DNA from: Solirubrobacter sp963724195 | GTDB lineage: Bacteria; Actinomycetota; Thermoleophilia; Solirubrobacterales; Solirubrobacteraceae | Direction of reading: 5' to 3' | Assembly (NCBI GenBank): GCA_963724195.1 | Contig: CAVRTQ010000012.1 | Location: 62,001 to 126,000 of the forward strand | Length of the DNA: 64,000 nt | Shown: positions 19,214 to 27,596 of the stretch, piece after piece | Layout of the letters: every line of letters begins with the position of its first letter | Position numbering within the stretch: the stretch's first letter is position 1 | Notes under the pieces: generated by a model | Databases searched by the model: none | What the model was told of the DNA's origin: nothing | Seen by the model: the letters and a program-made list of their open reading frames with translations, nothing else | Program-made: the position numbers and the translations under genes

Positions 19214-19645
19214 CTAGGACGGAACTTCGGTGGTGCAGGTGGGGCAGACGCCCCAGTAGACGACTTCGGCTTCGTCGATCACGAAGCCGTGGACGTCGGA
19301 CGGCTCAAGGCACGGCGCGGCGCCGACCGCGCAGTCGACGTCGGCGATGACGCCACAGGATCGGCAGACGACGTGGTGATGGTTGTCACCGACCCGTGAC
19401 TCGTAGCGGGCGACCGAGCCGGGCGGCGTGATGCGACGCACGAGGCGCGCGTCGGTCAGCGCGTTCAGGACGTCATAGACGGCCTGCTGGGACACGTCGC
19501 CAAGCTCTTCGCGGACCACGCCGAGAATCGAGTTCGTGTCGGCGTGCGGGTGCGCGTAGACCGCGCTGAGCACGGCCACGCGCGGACGCGTGACCCGCAG
19601 CGACGCGCCACGCAGCAACTGCTCCAACTCGGGGACGGCCGGCAT
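19214..19645 (-). CDS. furA: Fur family repressor, FurA-like
   Basis: 143 residues. The winged helix (LRVTRPRVAVLSAVYAHPHA, SQQAVYDVLNALTDARLV) is followed by the Fur metal-binding half: DNHHHVVCRSCG and CPTC near the C-terminus supply His and the four structural Cys. It lies directly upstream of katG and should be its autoregulated repressor. The ATG at 19645 follows the minus-strand box TAGACT (19654-19659) by 8 nt with no Shine-Dalgarno, so the message is probably leaderless. A 9-5-9 palindrome lies immediately upstream of that box. Confidence 0.95.
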   Translation of the reverse strand: MPAVPELEQLLRGASLRVTRPRVAVLSAVYAHPHADTNSILGVVREELGDVSQQAVYDVLNALTDARLVRRITPPGSVARYESRVGDNHHHVVCRSCGVIADVDCAVGAAPCLEPSDVHGFVIDEAEVVYWGVCPTCTTEVPS

Positions 19646-19663
19646 TGCCCGGCAGTCTAGAGC

Positions 19664-19686
19664 TTTTCTGGAGTGATTCCAGAAAA
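19664..19686. promoter_or_regulatory. FurA operator palindrome
   Basis: TTTTCTGGA (19664-19672) and TCCAGAAAA (19678-19686) are perfect inverted arms around GTGAT. The element lies just upstream of the furA -10 box, covering the -35 region, the expected site for an autorepressor of furA-katG. It is AT-rich compared with its flanks. Assignment to FurA is by position. Confidence 0.78.
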
Positions 19687-19690
19687 CGCG

Positions 19691-20314
19691 TTACATCTGC
19701 GCTACACGCCGGCGCTTGAGCGCCCAGGCGATCAGCGCGAGCACCAGCACGCCGCAGACCACGATCACGATCGTCGCCACCGGGCCGACGTAGTCCGCCA
19801 CCTTCTCGTACTGGCTGCCGAGACCCCAGCCCGCGCCGATCAGCGCCGAGTTCCACAGCGCCGACCCCGCCGCCGTGAGCAGCGTGAACCGCCACACCGG
19901 CATCTCGGACAGGCCCGCGGGGATCGAGATGATGCTCCGCACGCCCGGCACGAGCCGGCCGAAGAACACGAACCACGATCCGCGCTTGTCGAACCACTCG
20001 TCGGCCTTGTCCAGGTCGTCCTCGCGGATGCGCGCGAACTTCCCGAGCTTGAGCACCACGGCGCGACCGCCGAAGCGGGCGATCGTGTACAGGATCAGCG
20101 CCCCCACGACCGAGCCGATCGTCGCCGCGATCACGGCGAGGACGAAGTTCATCGTGCCCTCGCCGACGAAGTAGCCGGCGACGGGGAGGATGACCTCCGA
20201 AGGGATGGGCGGGAACAGGTTCTCCGCCAGGATCAGGCCGGCCAGCGCGGGGTAGCCGCCGGTGTCGACCGCGTTTCGCGCCCAGTCCCCGGGCGCCGCG
20301 AGTACCGTCATCAT
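19691..20314 (-). CDS. DedA family membrane protein
   Basis: About 207 residues from the ATG pair at 20314/20311. DedA (SNARE-associated) signatures are clear: ENLFPPIPSEVILPVAGYFV near the start, GALILYTIARFGGR, and FFGRLVPGVRSIISIPAGL, the re-entrant-loop motif with the functional Arg. Four to five hydrophobic segments end in a basic tail ALKRRRVAQM. DedA proteins are thought to recycle lipid carriers such as undecaprenyl phosphate across the membrane. TAGCCT on the minus strand lies 10 nt before the first ATG. Confidence 0.93.
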   Translation of the reverse strand: MMTVLAAPGDWARNAVDTGGYPALAGLILAENLFPPIPSEVILPVAGYFVGEGTMNFVLAVIAATIGSVVGALILYTIARFGGRAVVLKLGKFARIREDDLDKADEWFDKRGSWFVFFGRLVPGVRSIISIPAGLSEMPVWRFTLLTAAGSALWNSALIGAGWGLGSQYEKVADYVGPVATIVIVVCGVLVLALIAWALKRRRVAQM

Positions 20315-20370
20315 TCGCTCACTCAGGCTACCCGGCGCGTTCCCGCGCCAGTCTGAAGTACCCTCGCCGC

Positions 20371-21686
20371 GTGTACAGGATGTGGCTGGTGGCGCTGGTG
20401 ATGTTCGCCGCGCTGGGCGGGACGGCGTCCGCCGACGTATTCGACGACAACCCGGCGGCGGTGTCGCTCGGACCTGGCAACGTGCAGCTGTTCGCGCGCG
20501 GCCCGGACGGTCGCATCCTGCACCGCACCCTGAGCGCCGGCACCTGGAGCAACTGGGCGCCGGTCGAAGGCCTCGACGCGGGCTCCGGTCCCGCGGCGGT
20601 CGTCTTCGGGGACAGCGTCTATCTGTTCGCGCGCAGCGCGACGAGACGGCGCGATCTACCAGAACGTCCTCCAGACGGCGCATGGTCGGGCTGGGTCTCG
20701 CTCGGCGGGGTCGCCACCTCCAGCCCCGCCGCCGCGACGCGCAAGGGCAACGGCGTGATCGACCTCTTCCACCGCGGCGTGGACAACGCGCTGTGGTGGC
20801 GGACGCTCACCCCCGGCTCCGGGCTGGGGGGCCTGGTCGCAGGTGGGCGGGAACCTCAGCTCGGGGCCGGCGGCGTACGGGTTCTCGAGCCTGGGCTCGG
20901 TGGACGTCGCCATGCGCAACGCGTCCGGCGGCGTCACGCAGACCTACTGGTACAACGGCGCGTGGCTCTCCCCGAACTGGCGGAACAAGGGCGGCGGCGT
21001 CACCGGGGCCCCGGCGTTCGCGTCCCCGGCCACCGACATCCTCGACCTGTTCATGCGCTCGTCCGCCAACGACGGGCTCTACCACCATCGCCACGAGGTC
21101 GACCCCGACGGTGCGTGGCGGCTGGTCGACCCGACGCAAGCTGAGCTCCTCACCGGCCGGGACGTCCGACGAGAACGACCATCTGTTCCTGTTCGCGCGC
21201 ATCGGCGCGAACCTGCACATGCGCTCGGTGACGGCCGCCAACTCGATGGCGCAGAACTGGGGCGCGTGGAGCGACCTCGGCCCCGTCGCCCTGCCGGCGC
21301 CGCAGGCCCCGCCGCCCGCGCCCGTCGGTCACGCCGCTGACGGCGCTCAACCCCCGCTCGACCTGGACCTACAAGGCTTCGCGCACGTCGACGAAGCTCG
21401 GCTCGCTCACGCTGAGCCGGATCGCCGCGGCGCGACCGTCAAGGTCACGTGCACGAAGGGGTGCTCGGCCAAGCGCTGGACGACGAGCCCCAAGAAGTCG
21501 ACGCTGTCGCTCAAGCGCTTCATCCGCCGCTCGATCAAGGTCGGCCGGATCATCCGGGTCGAGGTGTCCAAGCCGGGCACGATCGCGAGCGTCAAGACGC
21601 TCAAGATGCGCCGCAAGAAGGCGCCCCTGCTGACCTCGCGCTGCCTGCCGCCGGGCGCGAAGTCGCCGCAGCGCTGCGCTACTTGA
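20371..21686 (+). pseudogene. Secreted propeller-like repeat protein, several frameshifts
   Basis: A signal peptide (MWLVALVMFAALGGTASA) is followed by repeated blades of the kind LFARGPDGRILHRTL and GTWSNW, GVIDLFHRGVDNALWW, VDVAMRNASGGVTQTYWYNG, DLFMRSSANDGLYHHR and HLFLFARIGANLHMRSV, which resemble sialidase/PLL-type beta-propeller repeats. A basic C-terminal module (VKVTCTKGCSAKRW, LSLKRFIRRSIKVGRIIRV) resembles a secreted domain common in this group of bacteria. Frames change near 20642, 20680, 20825, 21137 and twice between 21300 and 21440. TACCCT lies 6 nt before the GTG at 20371. Function unknown; probably extracellular carbohydrate binding. Confidence 0.65.
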
Positions 21687-22542
21687 GCAGCCGGGACAGG
21701 CGCCGGTCCTTGAGGATCCGGCCCTCGGTCTGGCAGTGCGGGCAGTAGCTCATCACGTAGTCCTCGTAGAAGACGGCCTCGAGCACCGTCTCGCAGCGCG
21801 GACACGGTTCGCCCTGGTGGGCGTGGACCTTCGTCGGCTTCGGGAACTTCTCCGGCAGCGTGGGCTTGACCTGCTCCTCGTAGACGTCGAGGACGCGCTG
21901 CAGCTCGCCGACCATGGCCTTGCGCAGCGCCTTGGCCTCGCCCGCTGAGAGGTCGTCGCCGCGCTTGAACGGCGACAGCTTCGCCTGGTGCAGGATCTCG
22001 TCGACCCAGGTGCGCCCGATCCCCGCGATCACCTGCTGGTCGCGCAGGAGCGAGTGCAGCGGGCGTTTGCCGGCGAGGATCTTGGTCAGGTCCGCGGGCG
22101 GGTCCGGCCACGCCTCCGGGCCGAGCGTCTTCAGCGCAGGCTCGGCCTCCAGCCCGTCCAGCGTGAGCACCTTCACCCACGCTGCCTGCTTGGTGCCGAA
22201 CTCGCGCAGCCGCAGCTCGCGGTCGTCGGCGGAGGCGGATACGAGCACGCGCGACGTCTTGTCGCGCATCGAGCCGCGCTTGTCGTAGAGCATCAGCCGC
22301 CCGGCGCTCATCAGGTGCACGAGCAGCGTGAGCGGGCCGTGGGACTCGGTGTCGGCCTCGAGCAGCAGCAGCTTCCCGCGCCGGCGCACGCCGGTGAAAC
22401 GCGCGCCGTCCAGCGCGCTCAGCGGCGGGTCGAACGTCTTGAGGACGTTCAGCCCGGGCGTGAGGATCGACTCGATCGTCTCCCCCGGCAGCGCTTCGGC
22501 CAGGCGACGAGCGGTGATCTCCATCTCGGGCAGCTCAGGCAC
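21679..22542 (-). CDS. Fpg/Nei-type DNA glycosylase/AP lyase
   Basis: 287 residues from a GTG at 22542, giving the N-terminus V-PELPEME; after removal of the first residue, Pro-1 and Glu-2 are the catalytic residues of this family. The H2TH region (LLRDQQVIAGIGRTWVDEIL) with Asn replaced in the usual GNIY position, and a C-terminal zinc finger (CPRCE... YCPHC) are present. It excises oxidised purines or pyrimidines. Several such paralogues exist in actinobacteria, so the exact substrate is uncertain. TAACGT on the minus strand lies exactly 7 nt before the GTG. Confidence 0.9.
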   Translation of the reverse strand: MPELPEMEITARRLAEALPGETIESILTPGLNVLKTFDPPLSALDGARFTGVRRRGKLLLLEADTESHGPLTLLVHLMSAGRLMLYDKRGSMRDKTSRVLVSASADDRELRLREFGTKQAAWVKVLTLDGLEAEPALKTLGPEAWPDPPADLTKILAGKRPLHSLLRDQQVIAGIGRTWVDEILHQAKLSPFKRGDDLSAGEAKALRKAMVGELQRVLDVYEEQVKPTLPEKFPKPTKVHAHQGEPCPRCETVLEAVFYEDYVMSYCPHCQTEGRILKDRRLSRLLK

Positions 22543-22548
22543 GGCGTC

Positions 22549-22560
22549 CACGTTAACGTG
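22549..22560. promoter_or_regulatory. Perfectly palindromic divergent promoter CACGTTAACGTG
   Basis: A 12-bp exact palindrome in the 24-bp gap between two divergent GTG starts. It contains TAACGT on both strands (22554-22559 plus, 22550-22555 minus), sharing the central TA, with identical 7-nt spacers to each start codon (22567 and 22542). This is the clearest case of a symmetrical two-way leaderless promoter in the window. Confidence 0.75.
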
Positions 22561-22566
22561 AACGGC

Positions 22567-23694
22567 GTGGAACCGTGGATCGAGCAGGGAGCGGCCGAGA
22601 TCGCGCGCCGCGCGCCGCGCGAGCTCGAAGCGCTCGTGGCCGTCTCGTCGCCGTCCGGTGACGTGCACGGTGCGAACGAGTGCGCGTCGCTGTGCGCCGC
22701 GCTCGCGCCCGACGATGCGTCGCTCGAGCGCGTGCCGTGCTCGAGCCCCGGCCACGCCGAGGATCTCGTCATCCGCCTGAAGGGCACCGGCACGCGCAAG
22801 GTGCTGCTCGTCGGCCACAACGACACCGTCGTCGCCCACACCGAGCACAAGCCGCTCGCGCGCGTGGGTGAGCAGCTCGTCGGCTCCGGCGCCGTCGACA
22901 TGAAGGGCGGCAACGTGCTCGCGCTCGGCGCGCTGCGCGCGTTCGCCAAGCGCCCGGAGCTGTTCGCCGAGCTCGCGCTGCTGCTCGTGTGCGACGAGGA
23001 GTGGCGGACGGACGACTTCGGTCACGTGCAGCGCTTCGCGGGCTTCGACGCGTGCCTGTGCTTCGAGGCCGGCGAGCTGCGGGGCGGTGACGAGGGCGTC
23101 GTCGTGCGCCGCAAGGCCGCGGGCACGATCCACGTGATCGCGTACGGCCGCACCGCCCACTCGGGCTCCGCGCCCGACCGTGGCGCCAACGCGCTGCTGG
23201 CGCTGGCCGCGGCCGCCCAGGCCGTCGCCGCCCGCCACGCGCCCGACGGCCCCGCCCACCTCACCGCGGTGCCCACGATCCTGCGCTCCGGCGAAGCGTT
23301 CAACGTCGTCCCCGGCCACGGCGAGCTCTACTGCGACGTGCGCGCGGACGACCTCGACGCGATCGAGGACGTGCTGGCCCACATCCCCGCCGAGCACAAC
23401 GGCGTGCGCCTGGAGGCGGAGCTGATCCGCCGCTGGCCCGGCATGCAGGCCGAGGTGGCCACCGCCCCGCTGCTGGAGCGCGCGAGCGCGCTGCTCGGCC
23501 GGCGGATCGTGCCCGCGGCGCGCGGCGGCGCGTCGGACGCCAGCCACTTCGCCTCCACCATCCCGCTCACGGTCGACGGCCTCGGCCCGCGCGGCGGCAA
23601 GGCGCACAACCCCGAGGAGTTCGTGCTGGAAGCGTCGCTGCAGACCCGCGCCGAGGTGGCGCTGGCCGTCATCCTCGCGGCGCTCGAAACCTAA
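22567..23694 (+). CDS. M20 family metallopeptidase
   Basis: 375 residues. Zinc-site motifs follow the M20 order: VLLVGHNDTVVAH (His, Asp), GSGAVDMKGGN (bridging Asp), CDEEWRTDDFG (catalytic Glu pair), CFEAGEL, and C-terminal ARGGASDASHFA (final His). The central dimerisation domain contains YGRTAHSGSAPDRGANAL. It is most like carboxypeptidase-G2/ArgE-like enzymes; substrate unknown, cytoplasmic, no signal peptide. The GTG at 22567 is chosen by the 7-nt distance to TAACGT; a GTG at 22558 is the alternative. A palindromic terminator overlaps its stop codon. Confidence 0.9.
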   Translation: MEPWIEQGAAEIARRAPRELEALVAVSSPSGDVHGANECASLCAALAPDDASLERVPCSSPGHAEDLVIRLKGTGTRKVLLVGHNDTVVAHTEHKPLARVGEQLVGSGAVDMKGGNVLALGALRAFAKRPELFAELALLLVCDEEWRTDDFGHVQRFAGFDACLCFEAGELRGGDEGVVVRRKAAGTIHVIAYGRTAHSGSAPDRGANALLALAAAAQAVAARHAPDGPAHLTAVPTILRSGEAFNVVPGHGELYCDVRADDLDAIEDVLAHIPAEHNGVRLEAELIRRWPGMQAEVATAPLLERASALLGRRIVPAARGGASDASHFASTIPLTVDGLGPRGGKAHNPEEFVLEASLQTRAEVALAVILAALET

Positions 23695-23711
23695 AGGGGC
23701 CTGGCCCCTTT
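23693..23711. terminator. Bidirectional terminator-like palindrome between convergent genes
   Basis: AAAGGGGCC and GGCCCCTTT are perfect arms around a single T. The palindrome overlaps the TAA of the M20 gene on one side and the TAA of the SixA gene on the other, and ends in T on either strand. A real loop would have to open the inner GC pairs, so a hairpin with a short stem is expected. Confidence 0.55.
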
Positions 23712-24183
23712 ATCTTCCCGCGGCCGCGATCGCCTCGAGCTCGCGCGGGCGCAGCGCGACGAGCAGCTCGCCGGCGGTGCGCGTGGCCTCGAGGGCGAAG
23801 ACGCCGCCCTTCTTGAAGTCCACGCGACCGCCGGTGAAGTCGTAGACGACCTGCGAGAACGACGGCTCGTGGCCGACGACGAGGATGTTTCCGTCGTGCG
23901 CGTCCAGCAGCGTGAGCGCGTCGACGCGGCTGAAGCCGTTGGCCAGCGCGTCCTCGCGCACCGGGTCAACGTTCAGCGCCTGGCAGGCCAGCGTCGCGGT
24001 CTCCCACGCGCGCACCTTGGGGCTCGCGTAACAGGCAGAGAACTCCACGCCGAGTGCCGCGAGCGCGCGCCCGGCGGTTTCGGACTGGCCACGCCCGCGC
24101 GGCGTGAGCTCACGGTCGTGATCGGGCTTCGAGTCGTGCGGCACGGCCTCGCCGTGCCGCAGCATCCAGAGCTGCGACGCCAT
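23710..24183 (-). CDS. sixA: Histidine phosphatase, SixA-like
   Basis: 157 residues. The phosphohistidine-accepting motif LRHGEAVPH lies at the N-terminus, followed by RELTPRGRGQSETAGRAL, YASPKVRAWETA and the second active-site His in NILVVGHEPSFS, all typical of SixA-type phosphohistidine phosphatases. Partner histidine-phosphorylated protein is unknown. TACCCT on the minus strand (24193-24198) lies 9 nt before the ATG. The stop codon is inside the shared terminator palindrome. Confidence 0.9.
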   Translation of the reverse strand: MASQLWMLRHGEAVPHDSKPDHDRELTPRGRGQSETAGRALAALGVEFSACYASPKVRAWETATLACQALNVDPVREDALANGFSRVDALTLLDAHDGNILVVGHEPSFSQVVYDFTGGRVDFKKGGVFALEATRTAGELLVALRPRELEAIAAAGR

Positions 24184-24260
24184 GGGCCGCGAAGGGTACT
24201 CAGGCGGCGGCGAAGAGCGACGCCGGCTCCTCGAAGCGCCAGTGGCTGCGGGCCTTGACC

Positions 24261-25652
24261 CTAATAACTCTTGACCGACGGACCGGTGTAGGTGGTGCCG
24301 TCGGGCGCGGTCCACTTCACGCGGTAGTGCTGGCCCTTCTTACGGGGCGTCTTGAGCGCGTACACGCCGGAGGTGGTGGTGTCGATCGTCTTGAGCACGC
24401 GCCAGGTCTTGTAGCCCGTGATCCGGCGCTCGATCGTCACCTTGGTCACGGCGCGCTGCGGGCGCACGAGGCCCCACAGGACGTCCTCGTTGCCGTAGCC
24501 CTCGACCGCCAGCGGGAGCCGGAAGCCGTTGTAGGCCGGCTTCTCCTTGCCGTCGGCGTCCCGGAGCCCACTCTCGAAGCCGCCGTACTTGTAGCCGCTC
24601 GCGCGCGGCGGGTCGTCGCTCATCAGGTACTGGGAGAACGCCGCGACGCGCGGGTTGACGTACGCGATGTGCTCGGAGACCGACAGGTACGCGGCCTGGC
24701 GCTCGAGCGAGACGCCGCTGATCTTGTCCGGCTCGGTCTGGATGCCGAACTCCGTCAGGTGCACCGGAAGGTTCTTCGGCAGCGCGCCGGCCTTGGCGGC
24801 CTTGTCGATCGCCGTCGTGAGCCGCGGCAGCACGCCGATGGTCACGTCGTCGGCCTTCGGCGGCACCCAGCGCGGGCCGGCGGAGGTGGTGTACGCGTGG
24901 TGCGCGTAGCCGCCCGGCGTGAGCTTGGCGCAGGACTTGGCCATGCGGTACTTGGAGTCCAGGCACAGCATGCCGCGCAGGAAGGCCAGCGGTGCGACGA
25001 CATTGGAGTTCCCGCGCGGCGAGGTCTCGGCGATCAGGATCGTGTCCTGCGCGTTCGACGACGTGGCCCGCACGCCCTTCTCGGCCGCCTGGTAGAGCTT
25101 GCGGTAGATCTTCGGCGAGGCCGGCTTGCCGCCCTTGTACTGCGGGCGCAGGAACTGCGGCTGGTTCGGCTCGTTCCAGACCGACCACATGTTCACGGCG
25201 TCGCCGTAGCGCTTGCCCATGGCGGTCGCGAAGGCCTGGAACTCCTTCGCGTCCGGCTCGGTGTAGTTGTCGCGCTTGCCCTTGGTCGCCCACTTGGGCA
25301 CGGGACCGGTGAGCGTGAGCGTCACGTCGATGTCGCGCTCGCGCGCGGCGGCGATCAGCCCGTCGAGGTTGTCCCACTTGTCGGCGGGATAGGCGGCGGG
25401 GTCGCTCGCGTCGAAGCCGGCGGGCTTGGTCTTGCTGTCCGGATCGGGCGCGAAGTCACGCCAATAGACGAGCTGGCGCACGCGGGTGACGCCGAACCCT
25501 CCGATCTGATCGAGCGTGGCGGCGCGCGTCGAACCTGAGAGCAGCTCGCGCGGCGCCTCGAAGGTGACGGTCTGGCGCGCGGACGCGCCGGCGGTGGGGG
25601 CCCAGGCGCAGAGCGCCACGAGCGGGAGAGTCAGGAGGGAAAGTCGTCGCAT
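24261..25652 (-). CDS. Secreted glycoside hydrolase-like TIM-barrel protein
   Basis: 463 residues. A signal peptide (LLTLPLVALCAWAPTAGASA) is followed by a (beta/alpha)8-type catalytic region: VTRVRQLVYWRDF, RDIDVTLTLTGPVPKW, MWSVWNEPNQPQF (likely acid/base Glu) and PVHLTEFGIQTEP (likely nucleophile Glu), the two-glutamate pattern of clan GH-A families such as GH5/GH39. The C-terminal ~75 residues (VTKVTIERRITGYKTW, GQHYRVKWTAPDG) look like a beta-rich accessory domain. Substrate unknown. A TTG three bases upstream is an alternative start. The 77 bp between this gene and sixA hold no complete gene. Confidence 0.82.
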   Translation of the reverse strand: MRRLSLLTLPLVALCAWAPTAGASARQTVTFEAPRELLSGSTRAATLDQIGGFGVTRVRQLVYWRDFAPDPDSKTKPAGFDASDPAAYPADKWDNLDGLIAAARERDIDVTLTLTGPVPKWATKGKRDNYTEPDAKEFQAFATAMGKRYGDAVNMWSVWNEPNQPQFLRPQYKGGKPASPKIYRKLYQAAEKGVRATSSNAQDTILIAETSPRGNSNVVAPLAFLRGMLCLDSKYRMAKSCAKLTPGGYAHHAYTTSAGPRWVPPKADDVTIGVLPRLTTAIDKAAKAGALPKNLPVHLTEFGIQTEPDKISGVSLERQAAYLSVSEHIAYVNPRVAAFSQYLMSDDPPRASGYKYGGFESGLRDADGKEKPAYNGFRLPLAVEGYGNEDVLWGLVRPQRAVTKVTIERRITGYKTWRVLKTIDTTTSGVYALKTPRKKGQHYRVKWTAPDGTTYTGPSVKSY

Positions 25653-25699
25653 CAAGAAGGGGAGCGCCGGCGCAAATGGGGGAGGGCCGGCTCAGTCAT

Positions 25700-25724
25700 C
25701 AACCCGCCTCACAACAGCGGGTTG
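25700..25724. promoter_or_regulatory. 8-bp inverted repeat upstream of the APH-like gene
   Basis: CAACCCGC (25700-25707) and GCGGGTTG (25717-25724) are perfect arms with a 9-bp spacer. The repeat ends 5 bp before TACGCT (25730-25735), the likely -10 box of the gene starting at 25744, so it occupies the -35 region and could be an operator for an unidentified regulator. Confidence 0.5.
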
Positions 25725-25743
25725 CGGTTTACGCTGCATAAGC

Positions 25744-26784
25744 GTGACCGCCATCGTCCATACCCCGGAAGAAGCGAAATCACTCGAACAACCGCCGCTC
25801 CTGGTCCTGCGGCCGCTCGAGGCGTTTCTCGACGAGCACGGGCTAGGACAGGGTGACATCACGGCTCAACCAGTCGGAGACGGCCACTCCAATGTGACGT
25901 ACCTGATCACCCGACGTGGCGGAGCTTGGGTGCTGCGACGCCCGCCACGCCCGCCGCTTCCGCCCTCCGCGCATGATGTCCTGCGCGAGGCGTTGCTGCT
26001 CCGCGCGTTGCAGCCGACCACGGTGCGCGTGCCCACGGTGTTGGCCACGTGCGACGACGACAGCGTGATCGGTGCGCCGTTCTACGTGATGGAGCGCGTG
26101 GAGGGCACGGTCGTCAACGACGAACTGCCGGACGGCGTCACGCCCGCGCGGATCGGCGAGGAGCTGATCGACGCGCTCGTCGAGGTGCACGCCACCGACT
26201 GGCAGGCGTGCGGGCTGGAGGGCTTCGGCAAGCCGACGGGCTACCTCGCACGCCAGGTCCGCCGCTTCACCGGCTTGTGGGAGCACAACGCCACGCGCGA
26301 GATCGCCGCGCTCGACGCGGTCACCGCCTGGCTCGGCGAGCACATCCCGGAGTCGGGCCCGGCCACGATCGTCCACGGCGACTACCGCCTCGGGAACGTG
26401 ATGTTCACCTCAGGCCGGCTGAGCGCGATCTTCGACTGGGAGCTCGCGACGATCGGGGATCCCCTGGCCGACGTGGGCTACCTGCTCGCGACCTGGGCAC
26501 AAGAGGGGGATCCGGAGAGCACGATCGCCTCTTTGACGACTGTCACACGACAGCCCGGCTTCCCCACCCGCGACGACCTCGTGGCCCGCTACGAGGACCG
26601 CTCCGGACGGTCCATGCGCGACCTGCGCTGGTACACCACGCTGGCCCTGTGGAAGTCCGCGATCTTCCTGGAAGGGAGCTATAAACGGCGCCTCGCGGGG
26701 ACCACCGAGGACGCCTTCTTCGACCGCCTCAGAGAAGGGGTGCCGGAGATCGCCGAGCGAGCGAGGCAAACCGCGCTCGGCTGA
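25744..26784 (+). CDS. APH/ACAD10-like phosphotransferase family protein
   Basis: 346 residues from a GTG 8 nt after TACGCT. The kinase-like core has the N-lobe VGDGHSNVTYLITRRGGAWVL, YVMERVEGTVVND, the Brenner motif TIVHGDYRLGNVMF and the metal-binding loop FDWELATIGDPLADVGYLL. This matches the APH-like family related to the kinase domain of ACAD10, often near acyl-CoA dehydrogenases, and probably phosphorylates a hydroxyl on a small molecule or hydroxyacyl-CoA. No dehydrogenase gene is adjacent, so the substrate is open. Confidence 0.88.
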   Translation: MTAIVHTPEEAKSLEQPPLLVLRPLEAFLDEHGLGQGDITAQPVGDGHSNVTYLITRRGGAWVLRRPPRPPLPPSAHDVLREALLLRALQPTTVRVPTVLATCDDDSVIGAPFYVMERVEGTVVNDELPDGVTPARIGEELIDALVEVHATDWQACGLEGFGKPTGYLARQVRRFTGLWEHNATREIAALDAVTAWLGEHIPESGPATIVHGDYRLGNVMFTSGRLSAIFDWELATIGDPLADVGYLLATWAQEGDPESTIASLTTVTRQPGFPTRDDLVARYEDRSGRSMRDLRWYTTLALWKSAIFLEGSYKRRLAGTTEDAFFDRLREGVPEIAERARQTALG

Positions 26785-26898
26785 ACCCCTCCAGGGGTCG
26801 AGTGGACGCATGTTCGTCTTTCGCTGCAGCGTCCGCAGTGAGACGCTGCCGTCTCCCCGTCAAGGAAGCCGGGGGATTCATTTCGGACGAGGGCAAGG

Positions 26899-27564
26899 TT
26901 GCTCATTCTCCAAGGAACGGGACAGGAAGCGGTGCGCCGTGCGGCGGATCGCTTGGAGGCGACGGCGGCGCGGTCCGGGTACCGGCGCCGCCGTCACCTC
27001 GACACGCCGCAGGACGCGGAGGCGCTGGTCGCCGCCGCGGCCGAGCGTGCCCGCGCCGGCGAGGACGACGCGTTGCGCCTCCTGTACCTGCTGTACGCCG
27101 ACAACGTCTTCGGCTTCGTGCTGGCCATCGTTCGCGATGAACACGACGCCGAGGACCTCACCAGTGAGGTCTTCGCACGCCTCCCGCGGGCGCTGGGGCA
27201 CTACAAGCCCGGCGCCACCCCCTTCGCGGCCTGGCTGCTGCGGGTCGCCCGCAACGCTGCGCTCGATCACCTTCGAGCGCAGCGTTCGGTGCCCCTCGCC
27301 GAGGTCCACGCCACCGGCGCGACCGCGGAGCTCCAGGCCGGCGAGCGGCTGGACGCGCTCAAGGCGGCCCTGGCCGCGCTCCCGGAGGATCAGCGGCAGG
27401 TGATGCTGCTGCGGCTCGTCGCCGGCCTCACGCCCGGCGAGGTGGCCGAGCGGCTCGGTCGCTCCGTGGACGCCGTGCACGCCCTCCAGCACCGCGCCCG
27501 CCGGCGCCTGCGTGAGGAGCTCACGCAGTCCGGCTGGGCCCCTCCGACGTCAAACGCGGCGTGA
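26899..27564 (+). CDS. ECF-type RNA polymerase sigma factor
   Basis: 221 residues from a TTG at 26899; a GTG at 26932 would remove 11 residues and is equally possible. Sigma-2 region: ALRLLYLLYADNVFGFVLAI and DEHDAEDLTSEVFARL; then FAAWLLRVARNAALDHLR; sigma-4 region: LPEDQRQVMLLRLVAGLTPG, EVAERLGRSVDAVHALQHRA. No anti-sigma gene follows, and the next gene is convergent, so control is unclear. The N-terminal ~45 residues before sigma-2 are basic and poorly conserved-looking. The 114 bp upstream hold no gene; a weak 6-bp hairpin lies at 26785-26798. Confidence 0.88.
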   Translation: MLILQGTGQEAVRRAADRLEATAARSGYRRRRHLDTPQDAEALVAAAAERARAGEDDALRLLYLLYADNVFGFVLAIVRDEHDAEDLTSEVFARLPRALGHYKPGATPFAAWLLRVARNAALDHLRAQRSVPLAEVHATGATAELQAGERLDALKAALAALPEDQRQVMLLRLVAGLTPGEVAERLGRSVDAVHALQHRARRRLREELTQSGWAPPTSNAA

Positions 27565-27596
27565 GCGGCGGTAGAAGAGCTTGATCCCGCGCGTGA

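Noticed and set aside
17193..19217. Long plus-strand open frame opposite katG
   Set aside because: Low-complexity antisense of katG with no motifs.
24186..24260. Short minus-strand tail ending in KARSHWRFEEPASLFAAA, possibly a gene remnant
   Set aside because: Only about twenty codons, no start and no recognisable family, so not annotated.
26785..26798. Small hairpin ACCCCT-CC-AGGGGT before the sigma-factor gene
   Set aside because: Six-bp stem with a two-base loop and no T-run; too weak to call a terminator.
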